DNA of 6,019 nt from Ruminococcaceae bacterium UBA1772 (lineage in GTDB: Bacteria; Bacillota; Clostridia; Oscillospirales; Acutalibacteraceae). Positions 1 to 3,876 of this stretch are shown one piece after another (position 1 is the stretch's first letter; every line of letters starts with the position of its first letter). The translations under genes and the position numbers were made by a program. The DNA is taken from positions 769 to 6,787 of the forward strand of contig DCGS01000059.1 of the NCBI GenBank assembly GCA_002314645.1. Direction: 5' to 3'. Below the pieces are notes generated by a model, which was given only the letters and a program-made list of their open reading frames with translations, made no database searches and was not told the origin of the DNA.

Positions 1-1890
1 GTCATTGTAATGGTAATAAACAGGAACTTCTTCATAAATGGTGCAAAAGGAATAATTCACGGAACACCAAATATGGACACACTTGTGGCCCTTGGTTCAA
101 CCGCTTCATTCGTATATAGCACCGCTCTTCTTTTTAACATAAAGGATGAAATGCCAGACTTTTATTTTGAGTCAGCAGCCATGATTTTAGCCCTCATAAC
201 CGTAGGCAAAACGCTTGAGGCAAAGTCAAAAGGAAGAACGACAGACGCCCTCAAAAGTCTAGTTAGACTAAAGCCTAAAACCGCTACAGTTCTAATTGAA
301 ACAGAAGGACAAGAAGAAAATAAAAAAGTAACAGAAAAAACAATAAACGCATCTGAAGTTCAAATAGATCAGCTCTTCATAGTTAAACCTGGTGAAAGCA
401 TTCCAGTAGATGGAATAATCCTTGAAGGTGAAACCTCTATAGATGAATCCGCCTTAACAGGTGAAAGCATTCCTGTTGACAAAAAGCCAGGAGACAAGGT
501 TTCCGCTGCAACAATAAACACACAGGGAAATATTACTTGTAAAGCAACAAGGGTAGGAAACGACACAACCCTTGCTCAAATTATTAAAATGGTTGAAGAT
601 GCTTCTGCAACCAAGGCACCAATTGCTAAAGTTGCCGACAAAGTGTCTGGCGTCTTCGTCCCAGTGGTAATAGCAATAGCCATAGTAACAACAATAATAT
701 GGCTATTCCTAAAACCTGAAGACCAATCAATAGGATATGCTCTTGCAAGAGGCATATCCGTTCTTGTAATTTCATGCCCATGTGCACTGGGACTTGCAAC
801 GCCAGTTGCCATAATGGTCGGCAACGGAATGGGTGCCAAGAACGGCATTCTTTTCAAGACTGCCGAGTGTCTTGAAAACTCAGGAAGAACAGAAATTGTT
901 GTTCTTGATAAGACTGGAACCATAACAAAGGGCAACCCAGAAGTAACAGACGTAATTCCAAATGAGAAGTATAAAATAGGAGAGGAGGAACTCCTCCAAA
1001 TTGCCTATAGTATTGAGAAAAAGAGCGAACACCCTCTTGCAAAAGCAGTTGTAAACTATGCTGAAACCAACGGTGTAAAGAGGAAGACCTTTACAGACTT
1101 CCAAAATCTTCCTGGAAATGGCCTTAAAGCAATATACCATGAGGCCACAAACAACGTAAGTAAGAAGTTTTCCATACATGCGGGCAGTCTTAAGTACATG
1201 GAAACAGTGGTTAAAATTCCACCAGAATTCATAGAACAGGCAGATGAACTTTCAAAGCAAGGAAAGACTCCACTTTTCTTCTCAAAAGGAAATACACTTC
1301 TTGGAATAATTGCCGTTGCAGACACTTTAAAAGATGATGCAGTAGAGGCAATAGAGCAGCTCCAAGATTTAGGCCTTGAAGTTGTAATGCTCACAGGAGA
1401 CAACGAATGCACTGCAAGAGCCATTGCTAAAAAGGCTGGCATAAAGAATGTAATTGCAAACGTTCTTCCAAATGAGAAGGAATCTAAAATAAGAGAACTT
1501 CAAGAAAAAGGTAAAGTCCTAATGGTAGGCGACGGCATAAATGACGCTCCCGCCCTTACACGTGCTGACACTGGTATGGCCATAGGAGCGGGTACAGACG
1601 TTGCCATAGACGCCGCAGACATAGTTCTCATGAATTCAAACCTCATAGATGTTCCTGCAGCCATCCGTCTTTCACGTATGACTCTAAAGGACATTCATGA
1701 GAACCTCTTCTGGGCTTTCATATACAACACGCTTGGAATACCACTTGCAGCAGGCGTATTCATTCCACTTGGACTTACCCTAAATCCAATGTTCGGCGCC
1801 GCTGCAATGAGCCTTTCAAGCTTCTGTGTTGTAACAAATGCCTTAAGACTTAACCTTAAAAACATCTACAAGCACAAAACAAAAAAATAA
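1..1890 (+). CDS. copA: Cu(+)-exporting P1B-type ATPase, 5'-truncated by the window edge
   Basis: Integral membrane pump that uses ATP to export monovalent copper from the cytoplasm. The frame is open from base 1, so the ATG at 10 is internal and the true start lies outside the window. Missing are any N-terminal metal-binding domain and the first two membrane helices. Visible in order: an NMDTLVALGS helix start; the actuator-domain TGES loop (457-468); the CPC transmembrane copper site (775-783); the phosphorylation motif DKTGT (907-921); the nucleotide-domain SEHP pair (1024-1035); MLTGDN; GDGIND (1528-1545); and the last two helices with YN (1723-1728) and MSLSS (1807-1821). CPC plus YN plus MxxSS is the P1B-1 copper signature rather than zinc or cadmium. 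The actuator domain carries a short Glu/Lys-rich insertion near 300-350. The next gene encodes a copper chaperone, supporting the metal assignment. No promoter or CopY/CsoR operator is visible because the start is missing. Confidence 0.96.
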   Translation, partial: VIVMVINRNFFINGAKGIIHGTPNMDTLVALGSTASFVYSTALLFNIKDEMPDFYFESAAMILALITVGKTLEAKSKGRTTDALKSLVRLKPKTATVLIETEGQEENKKVTEKTINASEVQIDQLFIVKPGESIPVDGIILEGETSIDESALTGESIPVDKKPGDKVSAATINTQGNITCKATRVGNDTTLAQIIKMVEDASATKAPIAKVADKVSGVFVPVVIAIAIVTTIIWLFLKPEDQSIGYALARGISVLVISCPCALGLATPVAIMVGNGMGAKNGILFKTAECLENSGRTEIVVLDKTGTITKGNPEVTDVIPNEKYKIGEEELLQIAYSIEKKSEHPLAKAVVNYAETNGVKRKTFTDFQNLPGNGLKAIYHEATNNVSKKFSIHAGSLKYMETVVKIPPEFIEQADELSKQGKTPLFFSKGNTLLGIIAVADTLKDDAVEAIEQLQDLGLEVVMLTGDNECTARAIAKKAGIKNVIANVLPNEKESKIRELQEKGKVLMVGDGINDAPALTRADTGMAIGAGTDVAIDAADIVLMNSNLIDVPAAIRLSRMTLKDIHENLFWAFIYNTLGIPLAAGVFIPLGLTLNPMFGAAAMSLSSFCVVTNALRLNLKNIYKHKTKK

Positions 1891-1901
1891 AACATATATA
1901 T

Positions 1902-1907
1902 AAGGAG
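1902..1907 (+). promoter_or_regulatory. Ribosome binding site of the copper chaperone gene
   Basis: AAGGAG lies 8 bases before the ATG at 1916, in the 25-base gap after the copA stop. It fixes the start of this small gene. No promoter or terminator is seen in the gap, so the chaperone is read on the copA transcript. Confidence 0.8.
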
Positions 1908-1915
1908 TAAAAACT

Positions 1916-2125
1916 ATGCAAAAGACAATGAAAATTGAAGGTATGATGTGTGGACACTGTGAAGCAAAGGTAAGAGACACTCTTAACGATCTTCCAGAAG
2001 TTGAAACAGCTGTAGTTTCTCATGAGAATGGAACAGCAGACATTACACTTGCAGAACCAATTGCAGATGAAACACTCAAGGCAATTGTTGAAGACCTTGG
2101 CTACAAAGTATTGGAGGTAAAATAA
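1916..2125 (+). CDS. copZ: CopZ-like copper chaperone (heavy-metal-associated domain)
   Basis: A 69-residue cytoplasmic protein that is one complete HMA (ferredoxin-like beta-alpha-beta-beta-alpha-beta) domain. The metal loop GMMCGHC lies at residues 9-15, with Cys12 and Cys15 as the Cu(+) ligands; the His between them is usual in bacterial CopZ. The C-terminus has the conserved LGYKV strand. Length is that of the stand-alone family, so this is not a fragment of the ATPase. It follows copA by 25 bases with its own AAGGAG site, and the expected role is delivering Cu(+) to CopA. A mercury or general HMA carrier is the alternative, but the CPC/MxxSS pump next door argues for copper. Confidence 0.93.
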   Translation: MQKTMKIEGMMCGHCEAKVRDTLNDLPEVETAVVSHENGTADITLAEPIADETLKAIVEDLGYKVLEVK

Positions 2126-2517
2126 TGGAAAGAGCAGTAAACTTTTTAAAGGAAGCAGAAACATATTTCCTTGCTACAACAGAAGGTGACCAGCCTAGAG
2201 TTCGTCCTTTTGGTACAGCACACGTATATGATGGAAAACTCTACATTCAGACAGGTAAGTCAAAGCCAGTTTCAGAGCAGATTCACAAGAATCCAAAGGT
2301 AGAAATTTGTGCATTCAAAAATGGTGAATGGATCCGCATTGAAGGAACACTCAAAGAGGACCCATCAATTGAAGCTAAGAAGTCAATGCTTGATGCATAC
2401 CCACAACTTCGTGGAATGTATGATGAGAACGACGCAAACACAGAAGTATTCTTTTTTGAAAATGCTACTGCTGTAATCTACTCATTCACAAATGCACCTG
2501 TAATAATCAATTTCTAA
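2125..2517 (+). CDS. Pyridoxamine 5'-phosphate oxidase (PPOX) family, FMN-binding split-barrel protein
   Basis: A 130-residue soluble protein with the single split-barrel fold of the PPOX-like flavoprotein group. Features seen: an N-terminal helix followed by the strand TYFLATTEGDQPRVRPFG (the RVRP segment usually contacts flavin phosphate), then LYIQTGKSKPVSEQI, then VEICAFKNGEWIRIEG, and a C-terminal hydrophobic strand. Length fits small stand-alone family members, not the longer PdxH enzyme, so calling it a true pyridoxamine oxidase would be wrong. Substrate is unknown; relatives bind FMN, F420 or haem, and some reduce nitro compounds. Its ATG at 2125 overlaps the copZ TAA by one base (TAATG), and GGAGG at 2113-2117 inside copZ is its ribosome site, so translation is coupled to the copper chaperone. 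A redox role in copper stress is only an inference from position. Confidence 0.9.
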   Translation: MERAVNFLKEAETYFLATTEGDQPRVRPFGTAHVYDGKLYIQTGKSKPVSEQIHKNPKVEICAFKNGEWIRIEGTLKEDPSIEAKKSMLDAYPQLRGMYDENDANTEVFFFENATAVIYSFTNAPVIINF

Positions 2518-2531
2518 GAAAAATCTCTTTG

Positions 2532-2560
2532 TTGACTAATACCAAAAATTGGTATATAAT
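2532..2560 (+). promoter_or_regulatory. Strong sigma-A promoter of the putative antitoxin RNA
   Basis: TTGACT at 2532-2537, a 17-base spacer, and a perfect TATAAT at 2555-2560. The predicted start is near G2568. It begins 14 bases after the PPOX stop and points to a stretch with no + strand gene before the terminator hairpin at 2613-2646, so its product is probably a non-coding RNA. The spacer is almost wholly occupied by a perfect palindrome (2539-2555). Confidence 0.8.
2539..2555. promoter_or_regulatory. 17-bp palindrome between -35 and -10 (candidate operator)
   Basis: ATACCAA-AAA-TTGGTAT is perfectly symmetric, with 7-bp arms and a 3-bp centre, and fills the spacer of the antitoxin promoter. 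A repressor bound here would block RNA polymerase. On the minus strand it could also form a weak hairpin with a TTT centre near the likely end of the toxin transcript. No matching regulator gene is in the window. Confidence 0.4.
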
Positions 2561-2567
2561 ACAAAAC

Positions 2568-2653
2568 GAAAGGTAAACCCCGTCATAGCGGCTTGCCTAA
2601 AAGTTGTGTTTAGACAAGAGCCGTCGCTGCTACGACGGCTCTTGTCCTTTTAT
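2568..2653 (+). ncRNA. Putative antisense RNA antitoxin of a type I toxin-antitoxin locus
   Basis: An RNA of about 86 nt inferred from a consensus promoter (2532-2560) and an intrinsic terminator (2613-2651). It contains a small hairpin CTAAA/TTTAG (2597-2613) followed by the 14-bp terminator stem. It has no ribosome site or credible reading frame. It is antisense to the 3' part of the minus-strand transcript that encodes a 21-residue hydrophobic peptide (2659-2724). Its first 12 bases, GAAAGGTAAACC, are the same as those predicted for the toxin mRNA. The arrangement (convergent promoters, hydrophobic peptide, shared hairpin) parallels the Fst/RNAII and TxpA/RatA families. No sequence identity to a named family is claimed. 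Transcription itself is not shown by sequence. Confidence 0.6.
2613..2651 (+). terminator. Intrinsic terminator of the antitoxin RNA and probably of the copper operon
   Basis: A perfect 14-bp stem (2613-2626 with 2633-2646), six-base loop CTGCTA, followed by CTTTTATT. It is the first strong + strand terminator after the copA-copZ-PPOX genes, so readthrough from that operon should also stop here. On the minus strand the same hairpin forms, but the bases after it (TAAACAC) give no U-run, so termination of the toxin mRNA there would be weak. Confidence 0.85.
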
Positions 2654-2658
2654 TAATT

Positions 2659-2724
2659 TTATCTAATGAGTAAAATTAATATAATTAGGATAAAGATACA
2701 ATATGTTATGTATAACAATTCCAT
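2659..2724 (-). CDS. Putative type I toxin: 21-residue hydrophobic peptide
   Basis: Too short for ordinary gene finding. ATG at 2724-2722 and TAA at 2661-2659 give 21 residues: seven Ile, six Leu, two Tyr and a Phe, with Glu2 and the C-terminal Arg21 as the only charged side chains. It begins MELLYITYC and would form one membrane-spanning helix. A near-perfect Shine-Dalgarno AAGGAGG (2741-2735) lies 10 bases upstream, inside a predicted hairpin. A consensus minus-strand promoter sits at 2821-2793. Peptides of this size and character (for example Ibs, and the longer Fst, TxpA and BsrG) are membrane-acting toxins of type I systems. Opposite its mRNA's 3' end lies the promoter and terminator of a short + strand RNA. 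The whole combination, rather than the peptide alone, supports the call; no named family is recognised. Confidence 0.65.
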   Translation of the reverse strand: MELLYITYCIFILIILILLIR

Positions 2725-2731
2725 ATTGTAT

Positions 2732-2756
2732 GCACCTCCTTTCAAAAAGGGAGTGC
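2732..2756 (-). promoter_or_regulatory. Hairpin sequestering the toxin Shine-Dalgarno, with RBS at 2735-2741
   Basis: Read on the minus strand, two 11-base arms flank a TTG loop: GCACTCCCTTT and AAAGGAGGTGC. They pair with one G-U wobble and one C-A mismatch, and the whole AAGGAGG site lies in the 3' arm. Ribosome access would be blocked until the helix opens, as is usual in type I toxin mRNAs. Confidence 0.65.
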
Positions 2757-2776
2757 AAGCCGCCTCGCAGATGAGG

Positions 2777-2793
2777 TTTACCTTTCTGGTAAA
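2777..2793. promoter_or_regulatory. 17-bp palindrome over the toxin transcription start (candidate operator)
   Basis: TTTACC-TTTCT-GGTAAA has 6-bp perfect arms around a 5-bp centre. It covers the predicted start at 2786 and touches the -10 box. It shares the ACC...GGT half-site logic with the palindrome in the antitoxin promoter, though the spacing differs. Confidence 0.35.
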
Positions 2794-2821
2794 TTATACC
2801 GTTTTTGTGTTGCCTTTTCAA
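2793..2821 (-). promoter_or_regulatory. Consensus sigma-A promoter of the toxin mRNA
   Basis: On the minus strand, TTGAAA (2821-2816), a 17-base spacer and a perfect TATAAT (2798-2793). The predicted start is near 2786, giving an RNA that opens GAAAGGTAAACC. It faces the antitoxin promoter about 230 bp away. Confidence 0.75.
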
Positions 2822-2870
2822 TAAAATGATAATGCAATAAATGTTATTAAAAAGCCATAAATATAGGAAA

Positions 2871-2906
2871 AAGCGAGCATCTAAATATGCTCGCTTCTGT
2901 TTTTTT
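2871..2906 (+). terminator. Intrinsic terminator, probably bidirectional
   Basis: A perfect 10-bp stem AAGCGAGCAT/ATGCTCGCTT (2871-2880 with 2887-2896), loop CTAAAT, then TCTG... ending in a run of seven T (2900-2906). On the minus strand it is followed by TTTCC after a TT-ended stem, so it may also stop leftward transcription before the toxin promoter. No + strand gene ends just before it, so it may insulate the toxin locus or act as a leader attenuator. Confidence 0.75.
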
Positions 2907-2913
2907 ACTGTCC

Positions 2914-2942
2914 GTCAAATGGGACACATGTGGAGTTATAAT
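2914..2942 (+). promoter_or_regulatory. Possible promoter of the small membrane-protein gene
   Basis: A perfect TATAAT at 2937-2942 with a poor -35 (GTCAAA, 2914-2919) at 17 bases. A TGTCC/GGACA inverted repeat (2909-2926) and the palindrome CACATGTG (2925-2932) lie in or beside the spacer and might be regulator sites. The leader would be very short, with the ribosome site almost at the start of the RNA. Confidence 0.4.
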
Positions 2943-2964
2943 AAAATCAGAAGGAGGCGGTATT

Positions 2965-3123
2965 ATGTCAATACTTTTAATTATTGGTTTATCAGTAGTA
3001 GCATTTCTTTATGGTTTCTGGGCTCCACTCTTAGGTGGCAGTGTGAACACACGCAGAGACTTCCTTGACGACATTACAGACCTTATGATCCTTGATTATC
3101 TTTTCAATGGTAAGAGAAAGTAA
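2965..3123 (+). CDS. Small hypothetical single-pass membrane protein
   Basis: A 52-residue protein I do not recognise. The ATG at 2965 is chosen because AAGGAGG at 2951-2957 lies 7 bases before it; an upstream in-frame ATG at 2887 falls inside the terminator stem and has no ribosome site. Residues 2-23 (SILLIIGLSVVAFLYGFWAP and on) form one transmembrane helix or uncleaved signal anchor. The rest is a short soluble tail, NTRRDFLDDITDLMILDYLF, ending in basic GKRK. The tail contains an acidic, possibly amphipathic helix. It is followed 6 bases later by another short frame in the same register. Function is unknown; small membrane regulators and peptides of degraded operons are both possible. 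Confidence 0.65.
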   Translation: MSILLIIGLSVVAFLYGFWAPLLGGSVNTRRDFLDDITDLMILDYLFNGKRK

Positions 3124-3129
3124 GCTTTT

Positions 3130-3297
3130 ATGGCAATTCGAAAAAATAGACCTAAGAAGCATATAAAAGAAAGCTATATTCACGCAGGTTTATTATACAC
3201 AGGCGAAGAAAAGGAGTATATTTCTGTAGACTAATCAACTCCTGATCAAAAAGCAGAACGTGAACGAATTGCAAAGAAATATGGAATTAAGCTTTAA
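3130..3297 (+). pseudogene. Short basic reading frame interrupted by an in-frame TAA
   Basis: ATG at 3130, in the same frame as the gene ending at 3123, gives 34 residues starting MAIRKNRPKKHIKESYIHAG, to a TAA at 3232-3234. The frame then continues for 20 codons of plausible charged-helix protein (STPDQKAERERIAKKYGIKL) to a second TAA at 3295. A single C-to-T change in a CAA codon would explain the inner stop. The upstream ribosome site is weak (purine-rich AAGAGAAAG), so translation may rely on coupling to the previous gene. It may be a decayed 55-residue gene, a real 34-residue peptide, or stop-codon readthrough. Other genes in the window end normally with TAA or TGA, which argues against a changed genetic code. 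No family is recognised. Confidence 0.4.
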
Positions 3298-3346
3298 GTA
3301 CGAAAGGAACTTCTTAGTTGTTTAATGGCAATGGGAAGTAAAAATG

Positions 3347-3376
3347 AAAATCCGCTACAAAACGTAGCGGATTTTT
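3347..3376 (+). terminator. Intrinsic terminator after the small reading frames
   Basis: A 12-bp perfect stem, AAAATCCGCTAC (3347-3358) with GTAGCGGATTTT (3364-3375), loop AAAAC, ending in five T. It separates the small-protein unit from the NUDIX-helicase unit. The A-run before the stem makes it potentially active on the minus strand too. Confidence 0.85.
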
Positions 3377-3417
3377 AGCGTTGTTGAAAATGATATTGTT
3401 GTGTTTATTAAAATAGT

Positions 3418-3446
3418 TTGTTTAAACCACATTTGTTTATTATAAT
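3418..3446 (+). promoter_or_regulatory. Promoter of the NUDIX-helicase operon
   Basis: TTGTTT at 3418-3423, 17-base spacer, perfect TATAAT at 3441-3446, in very A+T-rich DNA. It lies after the terminator at 3347-3376 and about 30 bases before the NUDIX ATG. A GTTTAAAC palindrome (3420-3427) overlaps the -35 edge. Confidence 0.6.
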
Positions 3447-3476
3447 ATTTACATAATTTGTTTTTTAGAGGTATTT

Positions 3477-3875
3477 ATGAAACATTTAGAAGTAGTTGCA
3501 GGAATAATTAAATATGAAGATTTAATTCTTTGCATGCAGCGTCCGGTTGGCAAGTTTGACTATGTATCATTAAAGTATGAGTTTCCGGGCGGAAAAGTAG
3601 AACCGGGTGAAACTAATAGTCAGGCTTTAAAGCGGGAACTGTATGAAGAGATGGAAATGAAGGTAAACGTTTCAGAGTCAGATTATTTTATGTCTGTAAA
3701 TCATACATATCCTGATTTTGAAATTACTATGCACGCATACTTTTGTGAAGTGGATAGTATGGAGTTTGTTAGAAAAGAACATGTTGACCATAAGTGGCTG
3801 AAAAAAGAAGATTTAGCATCGCTTGATTGGGCCCCGGCTGACCAGCCTATAGTAAAACAATTAATGGAGAAATGA
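3477..3875 (+). CDS. MutT/NUDIX (deoxy)nucleoside triphosphate pyrophosphohydrolase
   Basis: A 132-residue soluble enzyme expected to hydrolyse NTPs or dNTPs, often damaged ones, to the monophosphate plus pyrophosphate. The NUDIX box starts at Gly39: GKVEPGE, seven residues, then RELYEE (53-58), which supplies the metal-binding glutamates. The YEFPGGKVE lead-in, the N-terminal VVAGIIKYED strand with QRP, and the C-terminal WLKKEDLASLDWAPAD/PIV segment place it in the MutT / CTP-pyrophosphohydrolase (NudG-like) group. The Gly normally near the end of the box is Glu60, a tolerated change in this group. AGAGG at 3467-3471 sets the start. Its stop is one base from the start of the helicase gene, so the two are one transcription unit and probably one functional cassette. 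The exact substrate cannot be read from sequence. Confidence 0.93.
   Translation: MKHLEVVAGIIKYEDLILCMQRPVGKFDYVSLKYEFPGGKVEPGETNSQALKRELYEEMEMKVNVSESDYFMSVNHTYPDFEITMHAYFCEVDSMEFVRKEHVDHKWLKKEDLASLDWAPADQPIVKQLMEK
3866..3869 (+). promoter_or_regulatory. Ribosome binding site of the helicase gene inside the NUDIX end
   Basis: GGAG, 7 bases before the ATG at 3877, lies in the last codons of the NUDIX gene. The NUDIX TGA (3873-3875) and the helicase ATG are separated by one base, which favours translational coupling and fixes the helicase start. Confidence 0.65.
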
Positions 3876-3876
3876 T

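Larger units (their letters stand above)
2568..2786. repeat. Inverted repeat pair shared by the 5' ends of two convergent transcripts
   Basis: Left arm blocks are GAAAGGTAAACC (2568-2579) and GCGGCTTGC (2588-2596). Their exact reverse complements are at 2775-2786 and 2755-2763. The blocks are separated by 8 bases on the left and 11 on the right. Each 12-base block begins at the predicted start site of a consensus promoter, so the two RNAs share leader sequence. In any full-length minus-strand RNA the 5' and 3' ends could pair over 21 bp. Confidence 0.75.

Noticed and set aside
369..1694. Several long minus-strand reading frames inside the copA region
   Set aside because: They lie antisense to an unambiguous P-type ATPase whose motifs are intact, have no ribosome sites of note, and encode low-complexity shadow protein.
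1856..2164. Minus-strand 102-residue frame rich in Cys, Phe and Leu over copZ
   Set aside because: Exact antisense of copZ and its flanks; the Cys/Phe richness is the complement of A-rich coding DNA.
2568..2653. Type III (ToxIN-like) RNA antitoxin repeats
   Set aside because: No tandem repeat units precede the terminator, and no protein toxin gene follows it.
2518..2660. Riboswitch or T-box leader
   Set aside because: No + strand gene follows the terminator, and no T-box, SAM, TPP or cobalamin core motif was recognised.
2520..2830. MITE or other non-autonomous transposon
   Set aside because: There is an inverted repeat, but the arms are broken blocks aligned to promoter starts rather than element ends, and no flanking target duplication is visible. 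The toxin-antitoxin reading explains more.
2887..2964. N-terminal extension of the small membrane protein to an ATG at 2887
   Set aside because: The start lies in the stem of the terminator, and AAGGAGG at 2951-2957 points to the ATG at 2965.
2841..3068. 75-residue + strand frame starting at 2841
   Set aside because: Runs through a terminator hairpin and out of frame with the 52-residue gene; no ribosome site and no family-like sequence.
3324..3377. Short + strand frame ATG at 3324 to TAG
   Set aside because: It is 17 codons running through the terminator stem at 3347-3376, with no ribosome site at a proper distance.
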